Part shown: piece after piece, positions 7,788-15,166 of the stretch | Layout: every line of letters begins with the position of its first letter | How positions within the stretch are numbered: position 1 is the stretch's first letter | Virus record (IMG/VR): IMGVR_UViG_3300024317_000012 | Coordinates: 1-34,330 of that record | Strand: one strand, 5' to 3' | DNA length: 34,330 nucleotides | Origin: a virus | Notes under the pieces: model-generated | Told to the model about the DNA's origin: nothing | The model's input: only the letters and a program-made list of their open reading frames with translations | The model's database searches: none | Translations under genes and position numbers: made by a program

Positions 7788-8519
7788 CTACAGCACTTGC
7801 CTCACGCCGATGTTGGAGCCATCAAAAGCCCGCTTCCGCTCTTCCAGTGACATAAAGCCAGCCGGCCAAACCAGGGCTTGGTGGTTGAACACGCCGCCAG
7901 TGAAGTAGGGGAACCACCGGCTGGTCGAGGCGGCATCGAGCGGTTGGGCCGCAATGCCGATCGCATTGTTACTCGGCGTCCCTTCAGCAGCGCTGCCGCC
8001 CGTCAGCGTGGCACCGGAGACGGTGAAACCGGCGGCGGCAACACCTTCCACCACTGTAACCGAGTTGCCCGCTGTACCGACATCTTCGGCAACCAGTGTC
8101 ACCGTAGTGCCGGATGCAGCCGCAGTACAATTGAGGGTTGCAACATTGGCGTTAATCACAGCAGCGAGATTGCTCGCGGTAACGGTGGTGCTCGTCCCAA
8201 TCAGGCATTCGATGCCGACAAAGGTGAGAGCGGTGCGGAACGTGATCACAACGCCATTGATCGTCAGCGTATCGGTGGCTACCGGCTGCCCACCTACCGT
8301 GATCGTCCCGGTAGCGTAACCCGCGCCGGCACTGGTGAACGGGATCAGCTTCCCGTCCGCGTCCCGCATCAAAACTTGGAACTGTAGGATGGCTTGCCCG
8401 GCGGGAGCCTCACCCTGATCGGTGACGATATCCGACTCGCCGCCGTACAGGTCAAATGGGTCGAACCGGCCCTGGTCAGTGAACCCGGTCGCAAGCAGAG
8501 GCGGATACGTCGCTGCCAT
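7788..8519 (-). CDS. Head decoration protein (gpD-like) with inserted beta domain
   Basis: 243 aa with GGAGG seven bases before the ATG. Residues 1-67 and about 180-243 look like a normal gpD-family (HDPD) decoration protein: an early FDPFDLYGGESDIVT segment, AILQFQVL, and an end with FTGGVFNHQALVWP. Lambda gpD is about 110 aa. The extra length is a Thr/Val/Ala-rich insert at residues 68-178 with the pattern ATGTITVGG...DTLTINGV...TASNLAAVINA...SGTTVTLVAEDVGTAGNSVT...LTGG. This repeats a beta-sandwich domain seen on many phage surface proteins. The protein is expected to bind expanded capsid lattice as trimers and stabilise it, with the insert exposed outside. Confidence 0.85.
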   Translation of the reverse strand: MAATYPPLLATGFTDQGRFDPFDLYGGESDIVTDQGEAPAGQAILQFQVLMRDADGKLIPFTSAGAGYATGTITVGGQPVATDTLTINGVVITFRTALTFVGIECLIGTSTTVTASNLAAVINANVATLNCTAAASGTTVTLVAEDVGTAGNSVTVVEGVAAAGFTVSGATLTGGSAAEGTPSNNAIGIAAQPLDAASTSRWFPYFTGGVFNHQALVWPAGFMSLEERKRAFDGSNIGVRQVL

Positions 8520-8533
8520 AGTCGTTCCTCCGG

Positions 8534-8920
8534 TTAGGCTGCTTTGATCTTGCGGCCAGAGGCAGCGACATAGTTCGCCAGCAACTGGTTCGCCACCTTA
8601 GTCGGATCGTCCGCGTCACTACCCTCTGTAGCCGGATCGGCACCGACATTGGGATTGGGTGAGTGATCCATCGCAGCCGCGAATCCGTTAGCCGCTTGCC
8701 GTGTGTTGGCTACCGGTTCACCGGCTGCCGACAGGATGGCCCGTGCTTCGTCAACCGACAGGCTGGTACCCTCGGCCAGATGCGAAGCAAGTTGTTCGCG
8801 CCCTCTGGCTTCCTCACACCCTCGAATAGCAGCGGCGCGGCTGCGTTCGGCCGCCAGACCGGCAGCTATGCCCTCCGCAACCATTCTAGATACATCTTCC
8901 GGGGTCATCGCTTTGTCCAT
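8534..8920 (-). CDS. Putative internal-start scaffold protein (Nu3-like)
   Basis: An in-frame ATG at 8920 inside the protease gene is preceded by GGAG with a 6-base gap. It would yield 128 aa: MDKAMTPEDVSRM, a long charged Ala/Glu/Arg helix, then a disordered Asn/Pro/Asp tail ending RKIKAA. In lambda the scaffold Nu3 is made from an internal start in gene C in the same way. The helix-rich composition fits a scaffold. Independent initiation is inferred from the start signals and the lambda precedent. Confidence 0.6.
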   Translation of the reverse strand: MDKAMTPEDVSRMVAEGIAAGLAAERSRAAAIRGCEEARGREQLASHLAEGTSLSVDEARAILSAAGEPVANTRQAANGFAAAMDHSPNPNVGADPATEGSDADDPTKVANQLLANYVAASGRKIKAA

Positions 8921-9784
8921 GGTAGGCTCCAACTCGTTGACGGCTTCAACGGATGTTTTGATTCCGTCGATAAGGCCGAGTTCAAGCGCTTCGGACGGCA
9001 AGTAGCATCTGGCTTCCGTGGCGCGAACCTCATCCTCCGACAATCCGCGATGTCGAGCTACGGCTTCGACAAACATGCCGTAATGATAACTGACATCACG
9101 CTGTATAGATTCCTTCGCCCTTGGTGACAAGGGTTCAAACGAATTTCCATCTACTTTCTCGGCACCCTCATAGATGAAAGTAAGTTTGACGCCCTCATTT
9201 TCGAGCGCTTGGCTGAAATCGACGTGCATCGCGACACAACCGATCGACCCAACCCCGCCAGACGGGGTCACAACAACCCGGTCGGCAGCACTTGCCAGGA
9301 AGTACGCAGCCGAGTAGCAGTGCGAATCGACAACGGCCAAACTCGGTTTGATGCTGCGTCTCTCGTACAATGTGTTCGCCAACTCAGCACAGCCAGAAGC
9401 TAGTCCGCCTGACGAATTTACGTCGTACACCAGCAGCTTAACGTCATCGTCAGCCAACGCGGCATCCTGCTGCGCCCTTATAAAGTCGTAACCCGTGGCG
9501 AACTCCGCAGACCATGACATCCGGTTGACGAGGAAACCGTGTATTGGGATGAAGGCGATCCCGGCGGCATACGCAAACGGTTTTGCGTGCTCCACTCCTC
9601 CGTTGAACCCGTAGCTGGAAACAAGTTCGGACATGCGCGCCCGAAAGCCAGCCTTAACCTCAGCCAAATCCACCGCAGCGATATCACGTAGGGCAGCGGC
9701 AACATCGGCGTGACCACGTTCGACCAAAACTCCGCGATGGTGGAGCCGGTACGCGATGTCACGCGAAAACGCTGTCATGCTCAT
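8534..9784 (-). CDS. S49 family head maturation protease with C-terminal scaffold region (gpC-like)
   Basis: 416 aa. Residues about 70-280 are a SppA/S49 serine protease domain: IAFIPIHGFLVNR, the DVNSSGG oxyanion region (121-127), the nucleophile Ser158 in HCYSAAYFLAS, the GSIGCV turn, and the general base Lys210 in YEGAEKVDGN. The spacing of Ser and Lys fits the Ser-Lys dyad of this family. From about residue 290 it becomes a charged scaffold-like helix, as in lambda gpC/Nu3. The enzyme cleaves scaffold and portal inside the procapsid. No strong ribosome binding site is seen before the ATG at 9784; an ATG two codons further in is an alternative. Confidence 0.92.
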   Translation of the reverse strand: MSMTAFSRDIAYRLHHRGVLVERGHADVAAALRDIAAVDLAEVKAGFRARMSELVSSYGFNGGVEHAKPFAYAAGIAFIPIHGFLVNRMSWSAEFATGYDFIRAQQDAALADDDVKLLVYDVNSSGGLASGCAELANTLYERRSIKPSLAVVDSHCYSAAYFLASAADRVVVTPSGGVGSIGCVAMHVDFSQALENEGVKLTFIYEGAEKVDGNSFEPLSPRAKESIQRDVSYHYGMFVEAVARHRGLSEDEVRATEARCYLPSEALELGLIDGIKTSVEAVNELEPTMDKAMTPEDVSRMVAEGIAAGLAAERSRAAAIRGCEEARGREQLASHLAEGTSLSVDEARAILSAAGEPVANTRQAANGFAAAMDHSPNPNVGADPATEGSDADDPTKVANQLLANYVAASGRKIKAA

Positions 9785-9850
9785 CTGGCGTGCCTAATAC
9801 GATGACATTAGTCATAGTTAACTAGATTCGGTTCCGGGGCAACACAAACG

Positions 9851-10306
9851 TCAAGCCGCTGTCAACAAGAATGCGTTATCGTATTCGATCGTGTCCCCCG
9901 TCGCTTCGCCGGGTAAAAGGAAAACATCGAAATGGACTACCGTGCCCGGTGCCAGCGCATTGATAACGGGAACCGGCAGCGAGACGACACCAAACGCTCG
10001 CCCCGGCAAGACTGACACGTTGAGTGTGATCAGCGCGCCATGCGCTACCGCATTACGTATCTGACTGGGCGGCAACCAGATGACTGGCGGGCGCTGACTC
10101 TGCCCACTGGCCTTGCCCGCATCGAGCGCAACAACGAGCGGGATAGTGGCACCGGGTGCGAGGACACCCAGTATCTCACCACTGGCAGCCCCTGGCTCGA
10201 TCGTAACCGTCAGGGTGACAAGGTCACCCGGAGCTACCGCCGCCGGCCGGTCGCTTGGCGGAAGCTGGCCTAGTGCCAGCCAGCCAAGCGGACCAAAGCC
10301 TAGCAT
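9851..10306 (-). CDS. Hypothetical protein with four degenerate repeats
   Basis: 151 aa beginning MLGFGPLGWLALGQLP, a start typical of small structural-region proteins in alphaproteobacterial phages. The remainder contains four related blocks of about 22 residues: APGDLVTLTVTIEPGAASGE, APGATIPLVVALDAGKASGQ, AHGALITLNVSVLPGRAFGV and APGTVVHFDVFLLPGEATGD (near residues 25, 50, 87 and 119). Each reads as a beta hairpin with a G-x-A-x-G turn. It lies in the fibre cassette between portal and protease, so a role with the fibre or on the virion surface is possible. No known function. Confidence 0.75.
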   Translation of the reverse strand: MLGFGPLGWLALGQLPPSDRPAAVAPGDLVTLTVTIEPGAASGEILGVLAPGATIPLVVALDAGKASGQSQRPPVIWLPPSQIRNAVAHGALITLNVSVLPGRAFGVVSLPVPVINALAPGTVVHFDVFLLPGEATGDTIEYDNAFLLTAA

Positions 10307-10309
10307 GTG

Positions 10310-10402
10310 TTAAGCCACATGCGGCCCGCCCGCCGCATCGGGGGGTGTGTTGGTCACGCCCAAATCTCTGCCGACAGTGGGCGCGTCAGGGAAATTCATC
10401 AT
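10310..10402 (-). CDS. Tiny hypothetical protein (30 aa)
   Basis: The ATG at 10402 overlaps the TGA of the tail fibre gene and the frame ends in TAA three bases before the next ATG. The product is [20 protein letters not shown] followed by DAAGGPHVA. It fills the gap between fibre and the 151-aa gene exactly, in an operon where genes abut. Coding status is uncertain because of the length; the coupling is the only support. Confidence 0.4.
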   Translation of the reverse strand: MMNFPDAPTVGRDLGVTNTPPDAAGGPHVA

Positions 10403-12417
10403 GGCGAGGTTCCCGCCGGCACTGTTGCCGCCTTTAGTTCGTCCAGTTCTGCCTTGAGTTCTTTTATGGCATTCAACATGGCGAAGAAAACCGGGTTTTG
10501 GTCGAGCGTCCGATATTCTTTACCATCGATGCTTTCATCGTCTTCCGTCATCGCCGGCTGTGCGCCCAGCACGGCATGGCCTACAGCTTCCGGCAGGACC
10601 GGCTCAACATCGTCAGCTATCAACCCATGAAACTTTGTGTTCTTCGGCAAGCCGCCTTCACCGTTGTATTCGTAGATCACGGGTTGCAGTTGCATAATCG
10701 CATCGAGCCCGCGTTTGTATGGCTCGATGCTGTCGCGTACTTTCAACTGAAAGTCGGAGGGCGCTACCCACGGTCCGCCGCCGGGTTTTGTCGCGGTGCC
10801 GCCAGCAATCGTTAGATTGCCCGAGTTATCAACGACGTGCAGGGCAACGCCGGGATTGCTGTAGATCGTCGAACTCGGGTTAGCGCCGGGCGGTAGTTGT
10901 AAATTGATCGCGGTATTGTTGGCAGCAATCCGCCCCGCATTTGGCGATGCTCCTCCCATGTACATAATGCCAAGGCCGCCAGCAGCCCCAAGAACGATGT
11001 TGCCGCCGTCAACCGTCACGTTGGCGCTAAACGTCGCATTGCCGGTCGCGCGGTTAATTGTCAGCGGAAAGTCGATAAAAGTGCCGGCATCGTTGAACCG
11101 CGCGAGCCCAAAATTGCTTCCGGCGTTGCCGGTACTCTCCGCCGCCCCGTCGCCTAAATCCAGTTCCCACCGCTGGTTTGTGCCGACATAACCGTTAAGC
11201 TGAGCGCGGTTTCCCGCTGCGGGCGCGCGCACCGTCAGATTGGCCCATCCGGAGGAAGGGGCAATTGTTATGTTGCCGTTGGATGTTACCGTGCCGCCGA
11301 ACGTCGTTGGCCCGGCCACATAAATCCCGCCCGGCCCCGGATCGTTGGCGATACTCCCGCCGACCATGAGGCCGCGCCCGATGGTTACTGCGGTTTCAAG
11401 AGTAACCGATCCGGGAGGGCAGGTTTCAATGTACCAATACGCGCCGTGCGCGGCTGTCGTCCAATTGTCCCGAGATTTGCAGGTTATTTGGGCGGCCTGC
11501 CCATAGGTGGTGGAGTTTTGTGCGCCATGACATTGCAATACCATTATCAGATCAGTAGAAGTAAGCGCGGTCCTCGCCGCTGCCGTGCCTTTTGCGGCAC
11601 GAAAATACTGAACCGGGAATCCACCGAAAGCGTCCACGCCCAGCGAAGCAATTTGTGAATCCGTTCCACCTATCCACAATCCCTGACCCGCCGCTAACGC
11701 AGGAAGGGCGGGCAATGCTGCGGCGTTCTGGTTAATAACCAGCGCGCCGGTCATAGTGTCGCCCGACTTGAGGACGTAACCTTGCAACTTCACCCAGCCG
11801 GTGGTCGCTATCGAAGTATCGTTATCCCCAACAGCAGGCGTAGGGGCACGCGGATCACCAGTTAATACCGGGCTATCGATTGGCGCGTATGACACCGCTA
11901 CATCAATAGTGGAAGGTGATGTTCCGGTATTAAGCGCTAGACCGGGACCAACTAACCAATTCGGACCCTGCGGACCTGTGTTGCCCTGCGGACCCTGCGG
12001 TCCTGTCGCTCCAGGGTTACCCTGCGGACCAGGGTTGCCCTGCGGTCCAGGGTTGCCCTGCGGTCCAGGGTTGCCCTGCGGTCCAGGGTCGCCCTGCGGT
12101 CCTGGCGGCAGGCTTCCAAAGTCTTCCGCCAATGCCGTGATGAATACCTGGGCAGCCCCGGACAAAATAATTGGGCTAGTGTTATTGGCACCTGTCGAAC
12201 GATACACGTTCCGAGTCAGTGTCGAACCAGAGGCAGTATAAACACCCCAGCCGACTTCACTCTGCGGACCATCGGAGATCCCGTAACTGACAGTCGCACC
12301 ATCCGGCACGCCAGCAGCCACAAACGTCAAAAACCCCGAAACAGGCGTTCCAAGCGCAACCGGACCAGTACCGACTGTCGCTGTATTGACACGCGCTAAA
12401 TCGAACAGCGCGTTCAT
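10399..12417 (-). CDS. Tail fibre with collagen-like repeat and S74 intramolecular chaperone
   Basis: 672 aa, GAGAGG six bases before the ATG. Residues 1-103 form a beta-rich N-terminal domain ([14 protein letters not shown] motif). Residues 105-152 are Gly-X-Y repeats (GPQGNPGPQ type), expected to fold as a collagen-like triple helix. Residues 155-550 are Gly/Asn/Thr-rich beta-helix or tail-spike-like sequence. The end (about 554-655) is a Peptidase_S74 chaperone domain: SDFQLK gives Ser554 and Lys559, with the Ser+5=Lys spacing of the endosialidase self-cleavage dyad, then [15 protein letters not shown] and a C-terminal coiled coil. The domain trimerises the fibre and cleaves itself off. 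The location between portal and protease is unusual. Confidence 0.9.
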   Translation of the reverse strand: MNALFDLARVNTATVGTGPVALGTPVSGFLTFVAAGVPDGATVSYGISDGPQSEVGWGVYTASGSTLTRNVYRSTGANNTSPIILSGAAQVFITALAEDFGSLPPGPQGDPGPQGNPGPQGNPGPQGNPGPQGNPGATGPQGPQGNTGPQGPNWLVGPGLALNTGTSPSTIDVAVSYAPIDSPVLTGDPRAPTPAVGDNDTSIATTGWVKLQGYVLKSGDTMTGALVINQNAAALPALPALAAGQGLWIGGTDSQIASLGVDAFGGFPVQYFRAAKGTAAARTALTSTDLIMVLQCHGAQNSTTYGQAAQITCKSRDNWTTAAHGAYWYIETCPPGSVTLETAVTIGRGLMVGGSIANDPGPGGIYVAGPTTFGGTVTSNGNITIAPSSGWANLTVRAPAAGNRAQLNGYVGTNQRWELDLGDGAAESTGNAGSNFGLARFNDAGTFIDFPLTINRATGNATFSANVTVDGGNIVLGAAGGLGIMYMGGASPNAGRIAANNTAINLQLPPGANPSSTIYSNPGVALHVVDNSGNLTIAGGTATKPGGGPWVAPSDFQLKVRDSIEPYKRGLDAIMQLQPVIYEYNGEGGLPKNTKFHGLIADDVEPVLPEAVGHAVLGAQPAMTEDDESIDGKEYRTLDQNPVFFAMLNAIKELKAELDELKAATVPAGTSP
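12011..12100 (-). repeat. Five tandem 18-bp repeats encoding Gly-X-Y triplets
   Basis: Five successive 18-base units (CCAGGGTTGCCCTGCGGT on the plus strand, with 1-2 changes in the first and last) start at 12011, 12029, 12047, 12065 and 12083. Each encodes two Gly-X-Y triplets of the fibre's collagen-like stalk. Near identity suggests recent expansion, and the copy number is probably variable. Confidence 0.9.
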
Positions 12418-12426
12418 GATCGCCTC

Positions 12427-12843
12427 TCAATTCTGAATGCGTACCGTGGATGGTTCGAGAGCGAAAAGCCCCCCAACTGAAACGACATCACCGCTAAAAT
12501 CGATGTAAGCGACAAGCTCATCCTCCCCCGACACACCACCACGGCTATCGTAATAAACTGCCCCGGCAGCGGTGATGGTTGCGGCCGGCCATTGCGCTCC
12601 ACCCAACCCGATATCTGTACGATTCAATACCAGATCAGTCCCGACAGTGACGGTAACGTCCGCGCCGCCCACCGTATAGCCGACACCCGTTACTTCACCC
12701 GTCACGTCATCGCGACGAGTATGCCCAGCTTTATCGGGCACATAGGTCGCATCGACCAACATCACCTTAAAGCTGTCAGTATCAAAAGCGATTGCGCCTC
12801 GCGCCATGTCATCGACCATCGAATCGTAGACAAGGCTAGGCAT
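12427..12843 (-). CDS. Conserved-type phage structural protein, function unknown
   Basis: 138 aa from the ATG at 12843, which overlaps the portal stop by 8 bases (ATGCCTAG). A longer frame starts at 12888 but the overlap start is more likely. The N-terminus YDSMVDDMARGAIAFDTDSF and the middle ATYVPDKAGHTRRDDVTGEV follow a pattern I recognise from uncharacterised head-region proteins in many proteobacterial prophages. The rest is beta-rich (GGADVTVTVG, AVYYDSRGG) and ends RIQN. Placed between portal and fibre. It may be a small capsid or fibre-attachment protein; this is a guess. Confidence 0.75.
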   Translation of the reverse strand: MPSLVYDSMVDDMARGAIAFDTDSFKVMLVDATYVPDKAGHTRRDDVTGEVTGVGYTVGGADVTVTVGTDLVLNRTDIGLGGAQWPAATITAAGAVYYDSRGGVSGEDELVAYIDFSGDVVSVGGLFALEPSTVRIQN

Positions 12844-14716
12844 CGACTTCCTCGCGTTCGAACTCAAGGATTCGGCCGGACGCATCATGCTTGGTGACGC
12901 GGGTTCGCTCGACGCCCTTCATCGGCAGATGTACGTTGACTATGGGCTGTGGCACGTTAACCACCGGCTGGGCCACGTTGACCGTAGGCTGGGCCACGTT
13001 GACCACAGGCTGCGGCACGGTGACAACTGGTGCCGGCATCAGTGAAATTGCCTCTGCGAATGCTTCTGTCAGTTGGTTAAGGGACACAGCATTAGTGTTA
13101 CTAGGCGGTGTGTCTTGCATCACCGTCTGACCGCTTGTAGACCCATCCTTCTGGACATTCTGGTCGAAGGCCAGATCGAGATCGGCCTGTAGCTTCGCCT
13201 CACGGTTCAGTTGCCTGAACACTTTCCGCCAATCCCCGCCCTGTTTCGCGATCTCATACTCGCGGGTGGACATGCCACCCTTCACCCGCAACAAGGCAGC
13301 CTGTGTCTCCTTCAACTCGTCAATCTGACCACGCCCCGCCCCGATCCAGTCGCAAGAGGTGAAGCATTCCTTGCCCCACGGGCGATACCACACCTCACTG
13401 GTAAAACCGCGCGGCATCGGCATATTGCCGGCGTTCATATCCTCCTCAAGCCACAGCGAGTACACCTCGTCCGCGAACTTGTCGGCGACGAACTTTTTGG
13501 TGCCCATCATGTGCTTCCACGTCGTCATCATGGCCGCACGGGCAGACGAGTAATTCGTCCTACTGAAATCGCGGGCAAATTCCTCGTAGGAGATGCCCAA
13601 GCCGGCCGCGATGTGCCGCAACAGGGATACCTCAAACTCGGTTCCCACGCCTCCAGGCGTCCCCAGCGTCTGCATGTTGAGCTTGGTGCCGGGGAACAGG
13701 TGGGGCATCTTCGCCCCATCCACGGCAACGCCATTGGCTTCCGACAGGTAGCTATTGAGGCTGGTCAGGTATGACCCGATGACGTTCAGGAAAGACGCGT
13801 TCGGGTCCAGGCCGCCGCCGCCCATTGCCGCAGCGATAACCTCTTTCGGCAACTCGCTCTCGATCGTCGCGGCATAGCTTGCGTTGATCACCGCATTTTG
13901 GAGGACGATCTCCTCGAACTTCTTCGTCATCTTGATGTCTTTCAACACGGCGACAAGCTTGGCTACGCCACGCGTCTGGTCCGGTTGAATCGAATCGATG
14001 ATGTGGATGACTTGCCGGCGGCCCCACGGCTTCTCGGCCGGCACAAACGCCCATCGGAACGTATCGGTGCCCATATACCACTGGGTTGGATAACCGATAC
14101 GGATGAAATACCCGGTTGGCCGCCCCCGCAGATCCCTGCGTACACCTCGCCGTAGGAACTGGTCGTCCTCTTTACCATCCGGGTTCGACAGCCTTGTAGG
14201 CGCAACCATCTGGATCGCGGTGTTAAACGGTCTTCCAACTTCCCGTATCCATTCAGCCGTCGCCAGGACTTCACCGGTATAAACGAAACCAGCAACGGCC
14301 ATACGCACCAATGAGGTGAACGTATTCCTTCGGGACGCGTCAAGGTAACAGCCACCGGAGTCAGCCATGAGGTTGAACTTTTCCTCGGCGGCGACCTGAA
14401 ACTCCTCGGCCCACTTCTCGTCAAACCGGGTGGAGTAAAGCTGTTGCAGGACGGTCCAGTTGGGCTGCGAGTTCAACCGGAACTGCGACCCGACAATGTT
14501 GTCCCGATTGAGATCGACAATGCCTTGGGCGTAGCCGTCATTGCTGACGACATCGCGCCCGCGAAAATCGGCCTCATCCTTAACTTGGTTGATGATCTGG
14601 TCAGGATGCCTGCGGTCGGCGACCCACAGCATCGTCTCGCGAGTCGTCCGCTCAGCGCCCTCCAGGGCACCTCCGATAGCAGCCGTCTCGGGCCGGGTAA
14701 GAGCGATATCGGGCAT
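12836..14716 (-). CDS. Portal protein (lambda gpB family)
   Basis: 626 aa, longer than lambda gpB (533 aa). The ATG shares one base with the gpW-like stop (TGATG). Portal signatures include RRDVVSNDGYAQGIVD-like sequence near residues 53-70, VGSQFRLNSQPNW, VHIID/IQPDQTRGVAKL around 240-255, and YSSARAAMMTTW near 385. The core resembles Phage_portal_2. The additional C-terminus holds five heptapeptide-like repeats of the form PVVNVxQ (about residues 563-598), then a conserved-looking ERDASGRI-like end (KHDASGRILEFER). The dodecameric portal forms the DNA entry vertex, binds terminase and the gpW adaptor. Confidence 0.94.
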   Translation of the reverse strand: MPDIALTRPETAAIGGALEGAERTTRETMLWVADRRHPDQIINQVKDEADFRGRDVVSNDGYAQGIVDLNRDNIVGSQFRLNSQPNWTVLQQLYSTRFDEKWAEEFQVAAEEKFNLMADSGGCYLDASRRNTFTSLVRMAVAGFVYTGEVLATAEWIREVGRPFNTAIQMVAPTRLSNPDGKEDDQFLRRGVRRDLRGRPTGYFIRIGYPTQWYMGTDTFRWAFVPAEKPWGRRQVIHIIDSIQPDQTRGVAKLVAVLKDIKMTKKFEEIVLQNAVINASYAATIESELPKEVIAAAMGGGGLDPNASFLNVIGSYLTSLNSYLSEANGVAVDGAKMPHLFPGTKLNMQTLGTPGGVGTEFEVSLLRHIAAGLGISYEEFARDFSRTNYSSARAAMMTTWKHMMGTKKFVADKFADEVYSLWLEEDMNAGNMPMPRGFTSEVWYRPWGKECFTSCDWIGAGRGQIDELKETQAALLRVKGGMSTREYEIAKQGGDWRKVFRQLNREAKLQADLDLAFDQNVQKDGSTSGQTVMQDTPPSNTNAVSLNQLTEAFAEAISLMPAPVVTVPQPVVNVAQPTVNVAQPVVNVPQPIVNVHLPMKGVERTRVTKHDASGRILEFEREEVDA

Positions 14717-14967
14717 CAGGGAAAGATGAAGTTAATCGGGGTTGTCAGCGCTGCGCCCTTGCCGCTGATACAAGCGTCGTAAGCAGCCTGAAGGAGTTGT
14801 AGTCTCTCCCGGTAAGCCTCGGCATTACCGGTTGTGTACTCGATACGAGAGCCGTCAGAATCCGTCACAGACCGGACACCGGGGGCAATCAGCCTCTCAT
14901 ACGTTGCCCTCGCCTTGTCCAACTCGTCCTTGAGCGCTGCACAGTCAGGTGCCATTACCATCGGCAT
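14716..14967 (-). CDS. Head-tail adaptor (gpW-like)
   Basis: 83 aa; AAGGAG lies seven bases before the ATG. An N-terminal helix (CAALKDELDKARATYERLI) is followed by a beta hairpin with a DGSRIEYTT core and a second helix (AEAYRERLQLLQAAYDACI), the alpha-beta-beta-alpha pattern of lambda gpW (68 aa). It sits between terminase and portal exactly as W does. The protein closes the portal after packaging and accepts the FII-like protein. Confidence 0.8.
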   Translation of the reverse strand: MPMVMAPDCAALKDELDKARATYERLIAPGVRSVTDSDGSRIEYTTGNAEAYRERLQLLQAAYDACISGKGAALTTPINFIFP

Positions 14968-15166
14968 TCTCTTGCTCCTTCAGCCGTCGCTCAATATGTG
15001 CTCTTTCACGCCGCAGGTTGTCCATAACATGCTGGGTAAAACGGTCCACCCCAACTCGTGCGGTCCCCGTTGCGCCACACGCTTGACAAGGGTAAGCGAA
15101 CTGTTCGTTACCCGGATACGACCGGCGCAAACGGTAGCCGGTCCCCTGGCACTCCTGGCACTTATC
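14945..15166 (-). CDS. Small zinc-finger protein with DnaJ-type CxxCxGxG motifs
   Basis: 73 aa if started at the TTG at 15166, which has GGGGA upstream and overlaps the terminase stop. A TTG at 15190 would add 8 residues. Two half-motifs are present: CQECQGTG and CQACGATG, i.e. two CxxCxGxG units about 25 residues apart, as in one zinc centre of the DnaJ cysteine-rich domain. A charged C-terminal helix (RRERAHIERRLKEQE) follows. Located between terminase large subunit and gpW-like gene. It probably binds one zinc ion and acts in protein binding during head assembly or packaging (inference). Confidence 0.75.
   Translation of the reverse strand, partial: DKCQECQGTGYRLRRSYPGNEQFAYPCQACGATGTARVGVDRFTQHVMDNLRRERAHIERRLKEQENADGNGT

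Noticed and set aside
9729-9818. 18-codon frame ATG ACT AAT... before the protease
   Set aside because: Very short, no ribosome binding site and overlaps the protease start. A small inverted repeat (ATGAC/GTCAT) at 9802-9815 is too weak to call.
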